NCBI GenBank assembly: GCA_016187925.1
Contig: JACPIS010000048.1
Coordinates: 1-64,000, forward strand
DNA from: Opitutia bacterium
GTDB lineage: Bacteria > Verrucomicrobiota > Verrucomicrobiia > Opitutales > Opitutaceae
Length of the DNA: 64,000 nucleotides
Direction: 5' to 3'
Part shown: positions 39,414 to 46,853 of the stretch, one piece after another
Layout: every line of letters starts with the position of its first letter
Position numbering within the stretch: position 1 is the stretch's first letter
The notes under the pieces: generated by a model
Told to the model about the DNA's origin: nothing
What the model saw: the letters and a program-made list of their open reading frames with translations, nothing else
The model's database searches: none
Made by a program: the position numbers and the translations under genes

Positions 39414-41609
39414 TCACGGCGTGCCGGCCGGCACGGACACGGCTGCGGGCGCGGCGGCCTCGGCCTCCTGCAATTCACGCAGGAGCGAGCGGTGGTCGAT
39501 CTTGCCCGAGCCGAGCTTGGGGATGGCGTGCACGTAGCGCAGCTCGCGCGGCGCGCAAAGATTGCTCAGGCCCTTGGCGCGGACGGTGGCGCGGACGTCG
39601 GCGAGCTGCAGGCGGCTTTCGTTGGCGATGGCGATGAGCTTCTCGCCCTTGTCGTGGTCGGGCACGGCGACGACCGCCACCTGGCAGCGCAGGCCGTAGT
39701 GCGCGGCGAAGGCGCCCGCGAGCGCGTCCTCGACCGCGGTGAGCGAGACCATCTCGCCGCTGACCTTGGCGAAGCGCTTGAGCCGGCCGAGCACGGTGAC
39801 GTAGCCGTCCTCGTCGATTTTCGCGATGTCGCCGGTGTCGTACCAGCCGCCGAGGGCCTGGAACGCGGCGTGGGCGTCGGCGTTGAGGTAGCCCTTCATC
39901 ATCGCGGGTGTTTTCACAAACAGCCGGCCGCCCTCGGGCACGCCTTCGACGGGTTCGAGGCGGTATTCGACCGCGGGCACGAGCCGGCCGGCGGTCGCCG
40001 TGTTCGGGTCCATCTTCGTGTTGAGGCAGATGACCGGGCCGCATTCGGTGGCGCCGTAGCCCTCGTGGATGCGCACGCCGAACTTGCGGGCGTAGGTGTC
40101 GAACGTCGCCGTTTGCACCTTCTCGGCACCGGCGACGAGGTAGCGCACGGTCTGCAGGTCGTAGGGGTGGGCCTTGCGCGCGTAGCCGTTGAGAAAGGTA
40201 TTCGTCGCGAGCATGATGGTGCAGTTCTTCTCGTAGACGACGGTCGGCACGATGCGGTAGTGCAGCGGCGAGGGGTAATTGAACACGTAGATGCCGCGCA
40301 CGAGCGGCACCACGATGCCGCCCACGAGCCCGAAACTGTGGAAGAACGGCAGCGCGTTGAACAACCGGTCGTCGTCGCGCACGTCGGCGGCGACGAAGAT
40401 CTGCCGGAGGTTGGCCAGCATGCCGCGATGCGTGAGCTCCACGCCCTTCGGGATGCCCTCGGAGCCGCTGGTGAAGATGACCGCGGCGGTGTCGCCAGCC
40501 GCGACCGGCGCCCGGCGCAGCGCGCGGCCGAACGACCACCGGTTGCCAAGCGCCGCGGAGAGCTTCGCGAGCGCACCGATGCCGGCGCGCACGTCCTCGA
40601 GGTGGACGAATTTCAGTCCGGCGGCCTCGAGCGGAGCGAGGTTGATCCGCGCCTTCTCCAGGAACACGCGCGAAGTGAGCACGACCTTGAGGCCGGCGAG
40701 CTGCGCGCAGCTGACCATCACCGGCCCGCCGGTGGAGTAGTTGAGAAACGCCGGCACCTGGCCGCGCGCCCACAACGCCAGCACGGTGACAACCGCGCCG
40801 TTGACGGTCGGCAGCAGCACGCCGATGCGCTCGCCGGGCCGCGCCGGGCCGAGGTGGCCGTCGAGCGCGCGGGCCAGGACCTCGGTGCCGATCATGAGCT
40901 TCCGGGAGGTGAGTTCGGTGAACGAAACGTCCTCGCAGGCGACGCGCCCCGGCGTGGCGGCGGCGGTCTCGGCGATGGCGGCGGGCAGCGTGGGCGGGCC
41001 GAGCCGCATCTCGGTCTCGAACTGCTGGCGCATCATCTGGTCGCGCAGCCATTGGGTGAGCTTCTGGCGGGCGACGTTGTGCGCGAGGTGCGCGGTGGGC
41101 GGCGCGGTGAGCGGCGCGCTGAAATGCACCGACACGCGCGGGAACCACTGCGTCCAGCCCTTGTGCCGCACCCATTTCACGCGGACGGCGTTGCGCAGGT
41201 AGCAGGTGACGACCCGCGCCCCGGTGCGGTGGACGAGGAAGGCCGTGCCGTCGTAGATGCGCATCAGGTCGGTCGTCGCGCTGATGCGGCCCTCGGGGAA
41301 AAGCACGAGCTTGCCGCCGCGCTCCAGATACTCGGCCATGCCGCGCACGGCGTAGGCCGAGGTGTTGTCCACCGGGAACGTCCGGGAGTTGATCATCAGC
41401 TTCCGGTGGATCCACGTGGCCTGCGCCGTGGTGGAGGACGCGACGAACTTCCAGTCGTCGCCGAGGCAGGCGAGCACGAAGAGCCAGTCGAGCCACGAAG
41501 TGTGGTTGGGGCAGAGCAGCATCGGCCCGGGGCCGCGCAAGGCCGCCTCGCCCTCGACGCGGAAGCGGAAGAACACTTTCAGGACCAGACGCAGAAGGGA
41601 AAGCATCAT
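39414..41609 (-). CDS. bifunctional PlsC-type acyltransferase / AMP-dependent synthetase (Aas-like)
   Basis: NHTSWLDW and FPEGRIS (PlsC); IFTSGSEGIPKGVELTH and YGATECGPV (AMP-binding). Confidence 0.9.
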   Translation of the reverse strand: MMLSLLRLVLKVFFRFRVEGEAALRGPGPMLLCPNHTSWLDWLFVLACLGDDWKFVASSTTAQATWIHRKLMINSRTFPVDNTSAYAVRGMAEYLERGGKLVLFPEGRISATTDLMRIYDGTAFLVHRTGARVVTCYLRNAVRVKWVRHKGWTQWFPRVSVHFSAPLTAPPTAHLAHNVARQKLTQWLRDQMMRQQFETEMRLGPPTLPAAIAETAAATPGRVACEDVSFTELTSRKLMIGTEVLARALDGHLGPARPGERIGVLLPTVNGAVVTVLALWARGQVPAFLNYSTGGPVMVSCAQLAGLKVVLTSRVFLEKARINLAPLEAAGLKFVHLEDVRAGIGALAKLSAALGNRWSFGRALRRAPVAAGDTAAVIFTSGSEGIPKGVELTHRGMLANLRQIFVAADVRDDDRLFNALPFFHSFGLVGGIVVPLVRGIYVFNYPSPLHYRIVPTVVYEKNCTIMLATNTFLNGYARKAHPYDLQTVRYLVAGAEKVQTATFDTYARKFGVRIHEGYGATECGPVICLNTKMDPNTATAGRLVPAVEYRLEPVEGVPEGGRLFVKTPAMMKGYLNADAHAAFQALGGWYDTGDIAKIDEDGYVTVLGRLKRFAKVSGEMVSLTAVEDALAGAFAAHYGLRCQVAVVAVPDHDKGEKLIAIANESRLQLADVRATVRAKGLSNLCAPRELRYVHAIPKLGSGKIDHRSLLRELQEAEAAAPAAVSVPAGTP

Positions 41610-41768
41610 GCGGGCGGGGGTGACCGGAGCAGCCCCACTCAACGCCACGCGGCGCTGCGTCGCAAAGCTAAAACCACCCCGTTGCCGGTCGGGCGAAGCG
41701 GTGGACCCCGGCCCGCGGGGACGCGGACCCTCCCGGTTACCGGCTGCCTCAAAGTCAGGCCCAACGAG

Positions 41769-41832
41769 TTGTAGCGTGGTCTATGACCGCCGACCGCGCA
41801 CACGGCGGTCATCAACCTCCGCCGAGGCTACG
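41769..41832. repeat. GTAGCGTGGTCTATGACCGCCG palindromic repeat
   Basis: Shares core with in-frame element 22897-22975. Confidence 0.65.
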
Positions 41833-41947
41833 GCCGACGAGCAGGCCGCCGCTGCAGGCGGCAGCCACGCCGGAATTTGCCGCCTGCCCTAAGATTTATC
41901 GGGCCCTTTCGGCTTCTGGCCACACTTGGGGTGGATAGATTGGGCGC

Positions 41948-43354
41948 ATGAAGCTACCCCCCTCGTTTCGCGCGCTGCTGCGCTCACTCCTGTTGCTGGC
42001 CTTGGTCGTCCCGTTCCTGCGCGCCGAGGAGACGCGGGATTTCTCGAAGGAGTCCGCTCGCGCCGTGCCGGCGTGGGTGCGCGACACGGTGATCTACGAG
42101 GTGTTTCCGCGGCAGTTCTCCGCCACGGGCAATTTCGCCGGCATCACGGCGCGGCTCGACGAACTCAAGGACCTCGGCGTCGAGGTGCTCTGGCTGATGC
42201 CCATCCATCCCATCGGCAAGCTGAAGGCCAAGGGCAGCATCGGCAGCCCGTACGCGGTGCAGGATTACTACGGCATCAATCCCGACTACGGCACCAAGGA
42301 GGATTTCCGCCGGCTCGTCGACACCGCCCACGAGCGCGGGCTCAAAGTCATCATCGACATCGTGGCCAACCACACGGCGTGGGACAGCGTGCTCATGGCC
42401 AAGCCGGAGTTCTACAAGCACGACGCCGCCGGCCAGGTGATTTCGCCGCACGATTGGTGGGACGTGGCGGGCCTCGATTTTACGAACGCCGGGACGCGCC
42501 GCTACATGGGCGACATGCTCCAGTACTGGCTGCGCGAGTTCAAACTCGACGGCTTCCGCTGCGATGTGGCCGGCGAGGTGCCGGTGGGTTTCTGGGAGGA
42601 AGTCCGCCCCGCGCTGGAAAAAATTCGCCCCGGCCTGCTGATGCTCGCCGAGGCCAGCAAGCCCGACCTGATGGTGCAGGCGTTCGACGTGGACTACGCG
42701 TGGCCGTTCCACGCCACGCTCAACCGCGTGCTGATGGGCGGCGCCCCGGCGAGCGACCTCCAGCGCAGCTGGCAGGACGAGGAGCGCGGCAAGTTCCCGC
42801 GCGGCTCGCTGCACCTGCGCATTTCCGACAACCACGACGAGGCGCGCGCCATCAGCCGCTTCGGCTGGCCCGCCGCGCTGGCCGCCAGCGCCATGATGTT
42901 CACCCTCGACGGCGTGCCGCTCGTCTACAACGGCATGGAGGTCGGCGACACGAGCGAGTCCGGCGCCCCGGCCCTCTTCGAAAAGCTGCCCATCTACTGG
43001 CAGCCGAAGCAGCGCGAGCATTTCCGCGCGACCTACCAGCACCTCATCGCCCTGCGCCGCGCGCACCCGGCGTTCCGCACCGACGAGGTCGTGTGGCTGA
43101 AAAACTCCGCGCCGGACAACGTCGTCACCTATCTGCGCCGCGATGCGCAGGAGGAGTTCGCCGTCGTCATCAATTTCTCCAACCGCCCGCAGTGGGCCGA
43201 CATCGTCGTGGCGGACGCCGCCGGCTTCGCGTCGGTGCTGCGCGCCGACCCCAAGGCCGGCGACGTGCCCGCCGGCATCGGCCACGTGGCGCTCGACGCC
43301 TTCGAGTGGCGCATCTACCGCCGGGCGGTGGCGGTGCCCGCCGCCGGCAAGTAG
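41948..43354 (+). CDS. alpha-amylase family glycosyl hydrolase (GH13-like)
   Basis: VIIDIVANHTAWDS; DGFRCDVAGEVP; ISDNHDEARA. Confidence 0.93.
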   Translation: MKLPPSFRALLRSLLLLALVVPFLRAEETRDFSKESARAVPAWVRDTVIYEVFPRQFSATGNFAGITARLDELKDLGVEVLWLMPIHPIGKLKAKGSIGSPYAVQDYYGINPDYGTKEDFRRLVDTAHERGLKVIIDIVANHTAWDSVLMAKPEFYKHDAAGQVISPHDWWDVAGLDFTNAGTRRYMGDMLQYWLREFKLDGFRCDVAGEVPVGFWEEVRPALEKIRPGLLMLAEASKPDLMVQAFDVDYAWPFHATLNRVLMGGAPASDLQRSWQDEERGKFPRGSLHLRISDNHDEARAISRFGWPAALAASAMMFTLDGVPLVYNGMEVGDTSESGAPALFEKLPIYWQPKQREHFRATYQHLIALRRAHPAFRTDEVVWLKNSAPDNVVTYLRRDAQEEFAVVINFSNRPQWADIVVADAAGFASVLRADPKAGDVPAGIGHVALDAFEWRIYRRAVAVPAAGK

Positions 43355-43441
43355 CCGCCGCGGAACGCCGTTCACTTGGACCACGGATTGCGTCGATGAA
43401 GCGGATGGAGGGCGCGACCTTGGGGCGAGACTCCGGTCCGT

Positions 43442-43462
43442 GGCCTCACGCCAGGTGAGGCC
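43442..43462. repeat. hairpin GGCCTCAC-gccag-GTGAGGCC
   Basis: Perfect 8-bp arms in convergent intergenic region. Confidence 0.65.
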
Positions 43463-43483
43463 CTACGCAGAGGGGATTTCACT

Positions 43484-43535
43484 GTAGGGCGCGACCTCGC
43501 GTCGCGCCGAGCAGGATTTACGCGGTGCGCCCTAC
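43484..43535. repeat. REP-like element GTAGGGCGC...GCGCCCTAC
   Basis: 9-bp perfect terminal inverted repeats; related to 19687-19747 core. Confidence 0.7.
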
Positions 43536-43550
43536 CGGGTTAGGAAGTGC

Positions 43551-44243
43551 TCACGGCGCCGGCCGGCCGGTGAGCGCGCGGTAGACGGTGCGGGCCAGCA
43601 GGCGGGCGCCGGCGGCGTTGGGATGCACGTGGTCGGGCACGAGATCGTGCCGGCCTTGCAGCGTGGCGAATTGGTCGATCAGCCCCGTATGCTCGCTCCG
43701 GGCGATGCGGGCGACGAGCGGGCCGATCTCGCGCTCGATGAGGGCCGGGCTGATGCCCCAATCGCTGGGCGGGAAAGCCGGCATCGGCCGGCACACCCAG
43801 AGGCGCGGAGGCGAGGGCAGGGCGGCGAACTCGCGGAGCAGCGCGGTGTAGTCGCCGGCGAACTGGTCGCGATGGGCCCAGTTCTGCGGCTTGGAGTCGT
43901 TCGTGCCGAGCATGATGATCACAACGTCGGGCTGGAAGGCGAGGGCCGCGACGAACTCCGGCTGCTGCCGGTAGGGCTTGTCGCCGGCGTTCAGCAGCGT
44001 GCTGCCGCTGACGCCGAAGTTGCGCACGTCCCACCGCGCGCCGAGCAGCGCGCCCAATTGCGCCGGGTAGGAATTCTGCTCCCGCCCGGCGAGGCCCGCG
44101 CCGTAGGTGATGCTGTCGCCCACGCAGGCCACGCGCACCGGCGCGGCGGAGCGGGCGGCATCGACCGGACGGTTCGGCGAGGTGCAACCGGCCGAGAAGG
44201 CCAGGGAGAGGAGCGCAGCGAGGGGGAGCAGGCGACGAAACAT
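43551..44243 (-). CDS. SGNH/GDSL hydrolase family lipoprotein
   Basis: RVACVGDSITYGAGL; MLGTNDSKP; DHVHPNAAG. Confidence 0.92.
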   Translation of the reverse strand: MFRRLLPLAALLSLAFSAGCTSPNRPVDAARSAAPVRVACVGDSITYGAGLAGREQNSYPAQLGALLGARWDVRNFGVSGSTLLNAGDKPYRQQPEFVAALAFQPDVVIIMLGTNDSKPQNWAHRDQFAGDYTALLREFAALPSPPRLWVCRPMPAFPPSDWGISPALIEREIGPLVARIARSEHTGLIDQFATLQGRHDLVPDHVHPNAAGARLLARTVYRALTGRPAP

Positions 44244-44314
44244 GCCGCGACTGTGCGGCGCCGCGGACGGGCTTGGCAAACCGGTTCGCCGATTATGCCG
44301 CGTGGCGAGGTCTG

Positions 44315-44500
44315 GGCGGATTGCCGCTGAGGTTGGCAAGGCGGGTTGGCCGCAAAGAGGCGCAAAAGGGCGCAAAAAAATGCCGATGGAGAGAGGTGAG
44401 TCGGTGCAGGAAGCGGGCGCATGAGGAGTTTGGTCTTGGCTCCTTTGGAGGAGGCGATTTGGCTTTTTGCCCGGGCCGACGCACGCCGCCGTTTGCGGCG
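44315..44500. repeat. ~185-bp direct repeat, copy 1
   Basis: CTGAGGTTGGCAAGGCGGGTTGGCCGCAAAGAGGCGCAAAAGGGCGCAAAAAAATGCCGATGGAGAGAGG...GCCGCCGTTTGCGGC shared with 45097-45287. Confidence 0.9.
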
Positions 44501-44523
44501 AGAGGAACACTTGCCGCCGCCCG

Positions 44524-44847
44524 ATGCGATTACCCGCTGACACTCGGATTGCCCCGGAAAAACTTTCGGACTACCTGCTGCGACCACGGGACGATCATGA
44601 CAAGTCGGGATTTCTTGCGCTGGCCGGATACGCAGAAAAGGATGCGGCCAGATTGGAAGTGGATCTGCGCGCCCAACTGCTTTCCCTGGAGGCGGACGCG
44701 GCCGGGGAGGACCAGTATGGTTGGCGATATGTCATTCGGGGCTCCCTGACCGGTCCCAACGGCCGGCGACTGCGGGTGCTTTCGGTCTGGATGAAGGAAA
44801 AAGCGACTGGCGTGACCAAGTTTATCACCCTATATTCCGACCAATGA
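44524..44847 (+). CDS. DUF6883-like protein (possible toxin of TA-like pair)
   Basis: RIAPEKLSDYLLRPRDDHDKSGFLALAGY; ATGA overlap with next gene. Confidence 0.7.
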   Translation: MRLPADTRIAPEKLSDYLLRPRDDHDKSGFLALAGYAEKDAARLEVDLRAQLLSLEADAAGEDQYGWRYVIRGSLTGPNGRRLRVLSVWMKEKATGVTKFITLYSDQ

Positions 44848-45095
44848 AATTTCCGCTCTACAGCCGCGTGGCGCTGGCCGTCGATATTCCGACGGAGCGA
44901 ATCCGGCGTGGCGACCTCGCCACGGTCGTGGAGCATCACGCTGCGCCAGCGTCGGGCGGCGAGCCGGGCTATTCGGTGGAGGTTTTCAATGCCGTGGGCG
45001 ACACGCTGGCGGTGCTGACCGTACCCGAATCGAGCCTGGAAGCATTGCGCAGCGACGAGGTGCTGAGCGTGCGCGCCCGCACCACCGCGGCCTGA
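44844..45095 (+). CDS. DUF4926-like protein
   Basis: RVALAVDIPTERIRRGDLATVVEHH; overlaps upstream stop by ATGA. Confidence 0.7.
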   Translation: MKFPLYSRVALAVDIPTERIRRGDLATVVEHHAAPASGGEPGYSVEVFNAVGDTLAVLTVPESSLEALRSDEVLSVRARTTAA

Positions 45096-45096
45096 T

Positions 45097-45287
45097 GGGC
45101 GCGGACTGCCGCCTGAGGTTGGCAAGGCGGGTTGGCCGCAAAGAGGCGCAAAAGGGCGCAAAAAAATGCCGATGGAGAGAGGGGAGTCGGCGCAGGTAGC
45201 GGGCGCATGAGGAGATTTGGTCTTGGCTCCCTTGGAAGAGGCGATTTGGCTTTTTGCCCGGGCCAACGCACGCCGCCGTTTGCGGCA
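45097..45287. repeat. ~185-bp direct repeat, copy 2
   Basis: See copy 1. Confidence 0.9.
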
Positions 45288-45303
45288 GAAAAACGTTTCG
45301 CCC

Positions 45304-45900
45304 ATGCCCCAATCAACTTCCGATCTGCTGTCCGCTCGCATCCACGCCATCCGCGGCCAGCGCGTCATCCTCGATAGTGATCTGGCCCGGCTCTATGGCG
45401 TGCCGACCTTCCGCTTCAACGAGGCGGTGAAGCGCAACGCGGAGAAATTCCCGGAGGACTTCCGGTTCCAACTCACGCCCGAGGAGTTCGCCAATTTGAA
45501 ATCGCAATCTGCGATATCGAGTGTGGACACCGCTGGCCTGGAAGGGGTTAAGGGCATCTCATCGCAATCTGCGATGAGATCCAAGCGTGGGGCTGGCTAC
45601 AGGCCTTGGGCCTTCAACGAGCATGGCTGCCTGATGGCGGCCACCGTGCTGAACAGTCCGCGGGCGGTGCAGATGAGCCTCTACGTTATCCGGGCCTTTG
45701 TGCAGATGCGGGAGGCGTTGGCTTCCAACCAAGCGGTGCTGCGCAGATTGGCGGAGATCGACAAGACGCTGCTCGAGCACGACGCCGCGCTCCGGGCTTT
45801 GTGGGACAAACTCCGTCCGCTGCTCACTCCGCCGCCGGAACCGCTCGCCAAGGAGATGGGGTTTCATGTCGGTATCGGAAAACAGAAACGTGGCCGATGA
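45304..45900 (+). CDS. ORF6N domain-containing protein
   Basis: LDSDLARLYGVPTFRFNEAVKRNAEKFPEDFRFQLTPEEFANLKSQ. Confidence 0.9.
   Translation: MPQSTSDLLSARIHAIRGQRVILDSDLARLYGVPTFRFNEAVKRNAEKFPEDFRFQLTPEEFANLKSQSAISSVDTAGLEGVKGISSQSAMRSKRGAGYRPWAFNEHGCLMAATVLNSPRAVQMSLYVIRAFVQMREALASNQAVLRRLAEIDKTLLEHDAALRALWDKLRPLLTPPPEPLAKEMGFHVGIGKQKRGR
45556..45580. repeat. in-CDS perfect hairpin ATCTCATCGCA-atc-TGCGATGAGAT
   Basis: 11-bp perfect arms, 3-nt loop; smaller copy ATCGCA-atc-TGCGAT at 45501-45515. Confidence 0.8.
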
Positions 45901-45989
45901 CCGCCCGCGGTTCGCCTCGCCGTCCCGGCCCATGAAGAGATTGCTCGCCATCGCCGCGCCAACCGAAACTTTCCGGCGGAAGGTTTGGG

Positions 45990-46040
45990 CACAAAGAGGC
46001 GCAAGAGGGTGCAATAAGGGGCACTCGGTGGAGAAAAGGA
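45990..46040. repeat. degenerate third copy of the direct-repeat core
   Basis: CACAAAGAGGCGCAAGAGGGTGCAATAAGGGGCACTCGGTGGAGAAAAGG versus core of copies 1 and 2. Confidence 0.6.
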
Positions 46041-46052
46041 AATTGGAAGCGC

Positions 46053-46820
46053 TCAGGATCGCTGCCAGACGCCGCGCTGCGGCTGCTGCAGGAGACCGCG
46101 GTCGCGCAGGACTTGGAGCTGCTGCCTGATTTTGTCTCGGATGTGGCGATTGCCGGGATAGAGTTTGGCCAGTTCGGCTTCGAAAGCGTAGATGTCGTCG
46201 TTGGTGAACACGGAATTGGGTAGCGACTCCACGCATCGGAGAACATCGAGAGTCCAACCGCGCTGTTCGGGCTTCAAGACCTGGAGACGAGCGATGCGCG
46301 CATACTGTTCGCGGATATCGCGCCGATCTGCCACCACACCTTCCGTGATAAGCGGAATCTTGGCGGACGCGGGGACCAGGCCGACGTTGAGTATGTAGCC
46401 GGTCCATGCACTGCGGCGCGCCACAGCCGAGAGCGGCTTACGTCTGATGATGACAGCGGGAGAGATGGCGAAGCGCGGAATGAGAAGAAGATTCCGTACC
46501 ATCCATTCTGGAAGTTGGTAGTGCAGGAGGAAAAAGTTCGGGGTCCTGTTGCCCAGAACGGCGTCCAGCATCTTCTGGTAATTCGACCCGAGAATCCCAG
46601 CACTCAACTTCTTGCTGTGACTCTTGAGTTGGTAGCGCTCGACGCACTCCGGACAAACAAGATCGCTGACTTGGGTGTTGTTTCTCTCGGCGTGGAGTCG
46701 GTCACTGGTACAGGCGCAGCAGTAGAGATTATCCGCTCCCCATGGTTCGGTGATGCGACGCGCCAATTGGGACGGACTTTTGTAGCCTTCGCCAAAACGC
46801 GTCGGTAACTGCAGATTCAT
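46053..46820 (-). CDS. DpnI-like / Dam-replacing family restriction endonuclease
   Basis: Zn-binding CCAC...CPEC, GNRTPNFFLLHYQLPEWMVRNLLLIPRFAISPAVIIRRKPLSAVARRSAWTGYILNV, C-terminal winged helix DKIRQQLQVLRDRGLL. Confidence 0.9.
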   Translation of the reverse strand: MNLQLPTRFGEGYKSPSQLARRITEPWGADNLYCCACTSDRLHAERNNTQVSDLVCPECVERYQLKSHSKKLSAGILGSNYQKMLDAVLGNRTPNFFLLHYQLPEWMVRNLLLIPRFAISPAVIIRRKPLSAVARRSAWTGYILNVGLVPASAKIPLITEGVVADRRDIREQYARIARLQVLKPEQRGWTLDVLRCVESLPNSVFTNDDIYAFEAELAKLYPGNRHIRDKIRQQLQVLRDRGLLQQPQRGVWQRS

Positions 46821-46853
46821 CTGCGCCGACTAGATCAGCCCGGATTCGGCTCT

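Noticed and set aside
44315-46040. CRISPR array or integron attC array
   Set aside because: Only 2-3 long direct repeats with whole genes between them; no short regular repeat-spacer structure, no cas genes, no integron integrase seen
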